NCBI GenBank assembly: GCA_913054055.1
Contig: CAJXIT010000125.1
Coordinates: 1 to 9,364, forward strand
DNA length: 9,364 nt
Direction of reading: 5' to 3'
Source of the DNA: an uncultured Thalassolituus sp.
Lineage (GTDB): Bacteria > Pseudomonadota > Gammaproteobacteria > Pseudomonadales > Oceanobacteraceae
Below the pieces are notes generated by a model. That model had not been told where the DNA came from. It saw only the letters and a list, made by a program, of their open reading frames with translations, and ran no database searches. Position numbers and translations under genes: made by a program. Shown one piece after another: positions 5,578 through 9,364 of the stretch (its first letter is position 1; each line of letters starts with the position of its first letter).

Positions 5578-8500
5578 ATGGCGTTTAATATTGGGTTAAG
5601 TGGTATTCGTGCGGCATCAACCGATTTAGAAGTAACCGGTAATAATGTGGCCAATGCCAGTACGGTAGGTTTTAAGGAATCTCGTGCAGAATTTGCAGAC
5701 GTGTACACGTCAAGTATTTTAGGCACAGGCACCAAGCCTGTTGGTAGTGGTGTATTGGTTGATAATGTTCGACAAGAGTTTAGCCAAGGTAATATCAGTG
5801 GTACTGAGAATGCATTGGACATGGCCATTGACGGCACTGGATTTTTTGTCTTAAACGATAATGGATCTGAGTCTTATACGCGCGCCGGTTATTTTAGCTT
5901 AGATAAAGATGGCTTTGTGGTGGCCAATAGCGGCGCCCGTTTGCAAGGTTATGAAGCGAATGGCAACGGTGTGGTGAACGGTGTTTTAGATGATTTGCAA
6001 ATTGTCATTGGTAATCAACCTCCTGCACTGACTTCACGCATGTCATCCATTTTAAACTTAGACGCATCTGAATTAGTGAAGCAAGAATTGGGCTCTAGAA
6101 TGACTAGTTCAGGTTTGGCAATTGCAGCACCTGATGCAGGTATTGCAGATAGTACCGCAACGATTCACGCAACTAATGCTCAGCCAACCACTGCGGGTAA
6201 TCGATCAACACTACCGTTTACTGTCGCTGGTATTGAATTATCTACTCAGGCTAATGTTGTTGCTTTGAGTGATCCAGGGGCATTTGGAGTCAGTATTGAT
6301 CCGTTTGATGGAACCGGCATTCAAGTCATTAATGTTCCTGCGTTGACCATAACGGCTGGTGCAACTCCTACTCAACATTTGAATAATATTATTTCAGCAT
6401 TGCAAACAGAATTGGACACGGCATTTGGTAATAATGAATTTACGGTAACAACCACACAATCGCCTTTAGCCACACCCTTGGTGGTAGGTACTAACCTTGT
6501 GATTGAGCGATCTGGTTATGATGCGACTACGGGGACGGGGTTCTCTGTTACGACCCCTACCGGGAACTGGAATACATTATTTGGTGATCCCACAGCAGAA
6601 ACACCAACAGCGGGAATTGCTGGCAATAATCTGTTTGTTGGATCAACACCGATAACAGCTGATTTTCGAAGTATCCCAGGAACCTCTACAACGACTAGAA
6701 CCACTTCCACACCTCCATTGAATATGACCGGTTTTGTTGCTGGTACCCATGCTAGTTTAGCTTCAACAATTCCAAATGGAGCTACATTTGTTGGAGATTT
6801 TTCTGGTGCTAATACCATCATATTTGATGTAGAGATGACGGATGTCACCGGGACCACAACCACTCAAACAATCACATTAGACAATGCTGCCATGGGTGGG
6901 GATGCTTCTGTCGATATGGAGGAAGCACGAGCACAAATTGCAGTTCAAATTGCAGGTGGGGCATTAAATGGATTGGTGGATGTGAGTGCTGGTCATCCAC
7001 TTACCTTTTCGGGAAATGCAGGTAATGCAGCAGGTGAAACCATTATTTTAATTCCGGGACCAGGTTTATTAGATCTAAACACCTTGGGGTATGCTACAAG
7101 TAATCGCTCCGCAACTGGTGTTGCTGATATTGATGCCAATAATCAATTTAATTTACAGGTAACAGGGCCTACGGTTGCTGATGACTCAACCGCATATAAC
7201 ATCACCATTCCAGCTAATAATTACGCAACCTTGGATGACTTGGCAGCTGCGATACAAACAGAAATTGATTTAAGAACTGGTGCAAATGGTTTAGCGGGTC
7301 GAGTGGAGGTCAGTGCTGTTGGTGGCCAGTTAGTATTTACCAATACAGAAGTAGGGGTTGGCTATGGGGTGGCATTAACCCCTAGTACCGCCTTGGTGGC
7401 CCCTGCAGACTCTGCTTCGTTAACGGCATTACAATTTGATAGCCCGTCTGTTTTCTTGGGTACCGATACCATAGATAGAAGTAATTCATTCCGATTAACC
7501 CTGACAGTACCGGCTCCAGATGTAGATGGGCGCTCAGGTACCACAACTATTTCTTTGGATGAGGAATACCGAAGCGTACAGCAATTAGCGGCATCCATTA
7601 ACCGTCAAATCAGTTCATTGGACTCTGATGCCTACATAGGCATTCGTGCTGAGGCGCTAGAAATTGAACCGAATGTTGTTCCGCCAGAGTACAAACTGCA
7701 GTTTGTGGCCACGCAAGATGGTGAAGCGTCAACGATTTCAGTGTCCGACTTTCAAGCAACAGGTGCTGATGTAACATCTGATGAAATGTATGGCTTGATC
7801 CAAGTGGATGAAGACGATACGTCATTGCTTACACAGGGTATCGAAGGGGTAACGAATGAATACCCTGCACAATCTGTCACTTTGACCGATCCAGATGGTA
7901 ATGAGGTGCTTATTGAAACTGAGGAGGATGACGAAGCGAATGTAATCGCCAGTATCTTTAATCGACAGGCCGGCATCACGGCCTCCGCTTCCTCAACGGC
8001 CACCATTCCGTTATCAGGGTATAACAACCCTGGTAACAACATGACGCTATTTTTAAATGGCCAAGAATTAACCTCTACCAGTTTGGTTGAAATCGCTGAA
8101 GAAATTAATGGTTATCAAACCACAACGTTACCTGGGTTTTCAGCTGAAATAGACGAAACCACAGGTGATTTAATAATCAGTAATAGTATTGGTCGGGATA
8201 TAAAAATCCAAATCGATTCACCCACCTCCACTGATAGTCTTGTTATTAACGGCTCTGCCAATGCAGGTCCGGTGGTGCTGGGAGGCACAGTTACCGCGGA
8301 CACTGCCGCTGTGATAGGTGGTACTATAGAATTTATTCTTAACGAAGGTTACACCTTAACGGAACCTTTGCCTGCTATTTCAGGAGTAATGGGGGCTTTA
8401 GACGAAACTGAATTTGAAGATTATGTGTTAAATAGTTTTGATCCAACGGATCAAAATACCTACAACCATGCCACGTCAACAACCATCTACGATAGTTTGG

Positions 8501-9270
8501 GTAACAGTCATGTGATGACGCAGTTTTTTGTTAAGGAGCCGTTAGACCCAAGTCGACCGAATGAAGAAAACTTATGGGCCATGTATGTTCAAATTGATGG
8601 TAATGATGTGGGCGATCCAGATGTCACCTTATCTTTTCCTGAAAATTTAGAGCCAACACCTGCTCGTTTTGAATTGTTTTTCAACCCTGATGGTACATAC
8701 GATATGAGCGCCACAGGTGAGTTATACATTACTAACTGGGACCCAGTGGATGAGGAGGGCTCGCCAACCGGTGGTTTAAAATCATTGAACGTTTTAGAAG
8801 GGGGCTTGCCATTAACTGAGCCTGCATCAAATTCAAACTTTCAAATAGTATTGGATGGCTCTACACAGTTTGGTAGCCCGTTCAGTGTGAATGAAGTGAA
8901 TCAAAATGGTTATACCACAGGCCGATTAACAGGTTTAGAGATTGATACCGATGGTTTTATGTTTGCGCGGTTTACCAATGGTCAAGCGCAAGTACTTGGT
9001 CAGGTGGCTTTAGCATCCTTCAAAAATCCTGAAGGCTTAGTGTCGTTAGGTGATACAGCATGGGGTGAATCATTTGAATCTGGTGTGCCCACGGTAGGTT
9101 CACCTCGTACAGGGTCGTTCGGTAATTTACGATCATCGGCATTAGAAGATTCGAATGTGGATTTATCTGAAGAGCTGGTGGGTTTGATCATTGCGCAGCG
9201 GAATTTCCAAGCCAGTGCTAAAACCATTGAAACTTCGGATACAGTGACTCAAACCATTATCCAGCTTTAA
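5578..9270 (+). CDS. flgE: Giant flagellar hook protein FlgE (1230 residues)
   Basis: FlgE is the hook subunit, exported by the flagellar type III apparatus and polymerised under the FlgD cap. Most FlgE proteins are about 400-450 residues; this one is 1230 with no internal stop or frame break. The N-terminal D0/D1 part is standard: NIGLSGIRAASTDLEVTGNN (4-23), VANASTVGFKESRAEFADVY, through SSILNLDASE at about 165. The D2 entry motif appears only at about 954: FDPTDQNTYNHATSTTIYDS, then LGNSHVMTQFFVKE and LWAMYVQIDG. The C-terminal rod/hook helix is 1189-1230 (LEDSNVDLSEELVGLIIAQR, NFQASAKTIETSD). The roughly 785 residues between are an insertion, described separately. Without it the protein would be about 445 residues. 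GAGG at 5565-5568 is nine bases before the ATG. I see no cysteine in it. Confidence 0.95.
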   Translation: MAFNIGLSGIRAASTDLEVTGNNVANASTVGFKESRAEFADVYTSSILGTGTKPVGSGVLVDNVRQEFSQGNISGTENALDMAIDGTGFFVLNDNGSESYTRAGYFSLDKDGFVVANSGARLQGYEANGNGVVNGVLDDLQIVIGNQPPALTSRMSSILNLDASELVKQELGSRMTSSGLAIAAPDAGIADSTATIHATNAQPTTAGNRSTLPFTVAGIELSTQANVVALSDPGAFGVSIDPFDGTGIQVINVPALTITAGATPTQHLNNIISALQTELDTAFGNNEFTVTTTQSPLATPLVVGTNLVIERSGYDATTGTGFSVTTPTGNWNTLFGDPTAETPTAGIAGNNLFVGSTPITADFRSIPGTSTTTRTTSTPPLNMTGFVAGTHASLASTIPNGATFVGDFSGANTIIFDVEMTDVTGTTTTQTITLDNAAMGGDASVDMEEARAQIAVQIAGGALNGLVDVSAGHPLTFSGNAGNAAGETIILIPGPGLLDLNTLGYATSNRSATGVADIDANNQFNLQVTGPTVADDSTAYNITIPANNYATLDDLAAAIQTEIDLRTGANGLAGRVEVSAVGGQLVFTNTEVGVGYGVALTPSTALVAPADSASLTALQFDSPSVFLGTDTIDRSNSFRLTLTVPAPDVDGRSGTTTISLDEEYRSVQQLAASINRQISSLDSDAYIGIRAEALEIEPNVVPPEYKLQFVATQDGEASTISVSDFQATGADVTSDEMYGLIQVDEDDTSLLTQGIEGVTNEYPAQSVTLTDPDGNEVLIETEEDDEANVIASIFNRQAGITASASSTATIPLSGYNNPGNNMTLFLNGQELTSTSLVEIAEEINGYQTTTLPGFSAEIDETTGDLIISNSIGRDIKIQIDSPTSTDSLVINGSANAGPVVLGGTVTADTAAVIGGTIEFILNEGYTLTEPLPAISGVMGALDETEFEDYVLNSFDPTDQNTYNHATSTTIYDSLGNSHVMTQFFVKEPLDPSRPNEENLWAMYVQIDGNDVGDPDVTLSFPENLEPTPARFELFFNPDGTYDMSATGELYITNWDPVDEEGSPTGGLKSLNVLEGGLPLTEPASNSNFQIVLDGSTQFGSPFSVNEVNQNGYTTGRLTGLEIDTDGFMFARFTNGQAQVLGQVALASFKNPEGLVSLGDTAWGESFESGVPTVGSPRTGSFGNLRSSALEDSNVDLSEELVGLIIAQRNFQASAKTIETSDTVTQTIIQL
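6073..8430 (+). other. FlgE insertion of flagellin_IN-like modules (residues about 166-951)
   Basis: This in-frame segment of flgE is rich in Thr, Ser, Ala, Asn and Asp and reads as a chain of beta-rich modules. Each has strands, then an alternating helix such as LNNIISALQTELD (about 267-279), LDDLAAAIQTEID (near 550) or VQQLAASINRQIS (near 665), then a G-x-V-x-A-type strand and a strand like GGQLVFTNTEVG. Approximate modules are 202-350, 386-506, 513-624, 625-747, 748-812 (short) and 813-905. The helix-plus-strands pattern resembles the flagellin_IN motif known from flagellins and FliD. In the FlgE fold this site is on the outer surface of the hook. Module boundaries are by eye. Confidence 0.65.
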
Positions 9271-9279
9271 ATAAGCTGG
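9261..9279 (+). other. Hairpin spanning the flgE stop codon
   Basis: CCAGCTT (9261-9267) and AAGCTGG (9273-9279) are perfect reverse complements around TAAAT, which contains the flgE stop TAA. The stem is followed by GGGCGCC, not by a T-tract, so it is not a normal intrinsic terminator. It may be an mRNA 3' stabilising or processing hairpin between flgE and the expected flgF. Confidence 0.4.
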
Positions 9280-9301
9280 GGGCGCCTTTGCAGCATTAAT
9301 C

Positions 9302-9340
9302 GGGCAGGGGCTGCCCTCGTAAGAGCTTACCCTGTGAGCG
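9302..9340 (-). repeat. Partial palindromic repeat, copy 3 (inverted)
   Basis: On the minus strand, 9340-9312 aligns without gaps to 3476-3504 of copy 2 at 22 of 29 positions. It includes CGCTCAC, GTAAG and the 10-mer CTCTTACGAG, which is also at 3171-3180. The adjacent GCAGCCCCTGC matches GCTGCCCCTGC of copy 1 at 10 of 11 bases. It contains GGGCAG/CTGCCC (9302-9307 with 9311-9316) and GTAAG/CTTAC small hairpins. It sits 31 bases after the flgE stop, and the element may continue past the window edge. Confidence 0.5.
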
Positions 9341-9364
9341 ATAAAATTCTGAGATGAATTCGGG

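Noticed and set aside
6516..6863. Minus-strand ORFs inside flgE (this one and others at 7362-7598, 7752-8042, 8115-8303 and 9000-9227).
   Set aside because: They are antisense shadows of a long, biased coding sequence. None has a credible start region or recognisable motif.

Overview
This window is a flagellar and chemotaxis locus from a motile gammaproteobacterium with a polar-type (RpoN/FliA-controlled) flagellar system. The gene order is flgN-flgM-flgA on the minus strand, diverging from cheV-cheR-flgBCDE on the plus strand. That arrangement is familiar from Pseudomonas, Vibrio and related marine gammaproteobacteria. The AT-leaning composition and the dispersed palindromic repeats would suit a marine Oceanospirillales-like genus, but the sequence does not settle the genus.

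Layout. Positions 1-28 (-) are the first nine codons of the gene downstream of flgM, most likely flgN. flgM (69-368, -) encodes the anti-sigma-28 factor and is preceded by a near-consensus sigma-28 promoter. flgA (466-1188, -) encodes the exported P-ring chaperone, starts at GTG, and is preceded by a good sigma-54 -24/-12 promoter. cheV (1346-2284, +) and cheR (2313-3122, +) encode a CheW-receiver coupling protein and the MCP methyltransferase. A 541-base gene-free stretch (3123-3663) follows. It holds two copies of a palindromic repeat, a probable intrinsic terminator and a very good sigma-54 promoter that drives flgB (3664-4056), flgC (4076-4522), flgD (4698-5489) and flgE (5578-9270). flgF is expected just beyond the right edge.

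How the parts work together. CheV and CheR tune receptor signalling. FlgA chaperones the P-ring protein FlgI. FlgB and FlgC are proximal rod subunits, FlgD is the hook cap/scaffold and FlgE is the hook subunit. FlgM holds FliA (sigma-28) inactive until the hook-basal body is finished, and the sigma-28 promoter in front of flgM gives the usual feedback loop. The promoters seen fit an RpoN tier for rod and hook genes and a FliA tier for flgM.

Three things stand out. First, FlgE is 1230 residues, about three times the usual length, because about 785 residues made of divergent flagellin_IN-like modules are inserted at one point between the D1 segment and the conserved D2 entry motif. Second, a 47-codon ORF (4537-4680) lies between flgC and flgD. 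It ends in an in-frame, partly diverged copy of the flgC C-terminus, and its ribosome binding site can pair with an anti-SD-like sequence. Third, a palindromic repeat family occurs twice upstream of flgB, with a compensatory base-pair change between copies, and again in part, inverted, just after flgE. I see no new defence, mobile or secretion system here. The novelty lies within the flagellar genes and their spacers.
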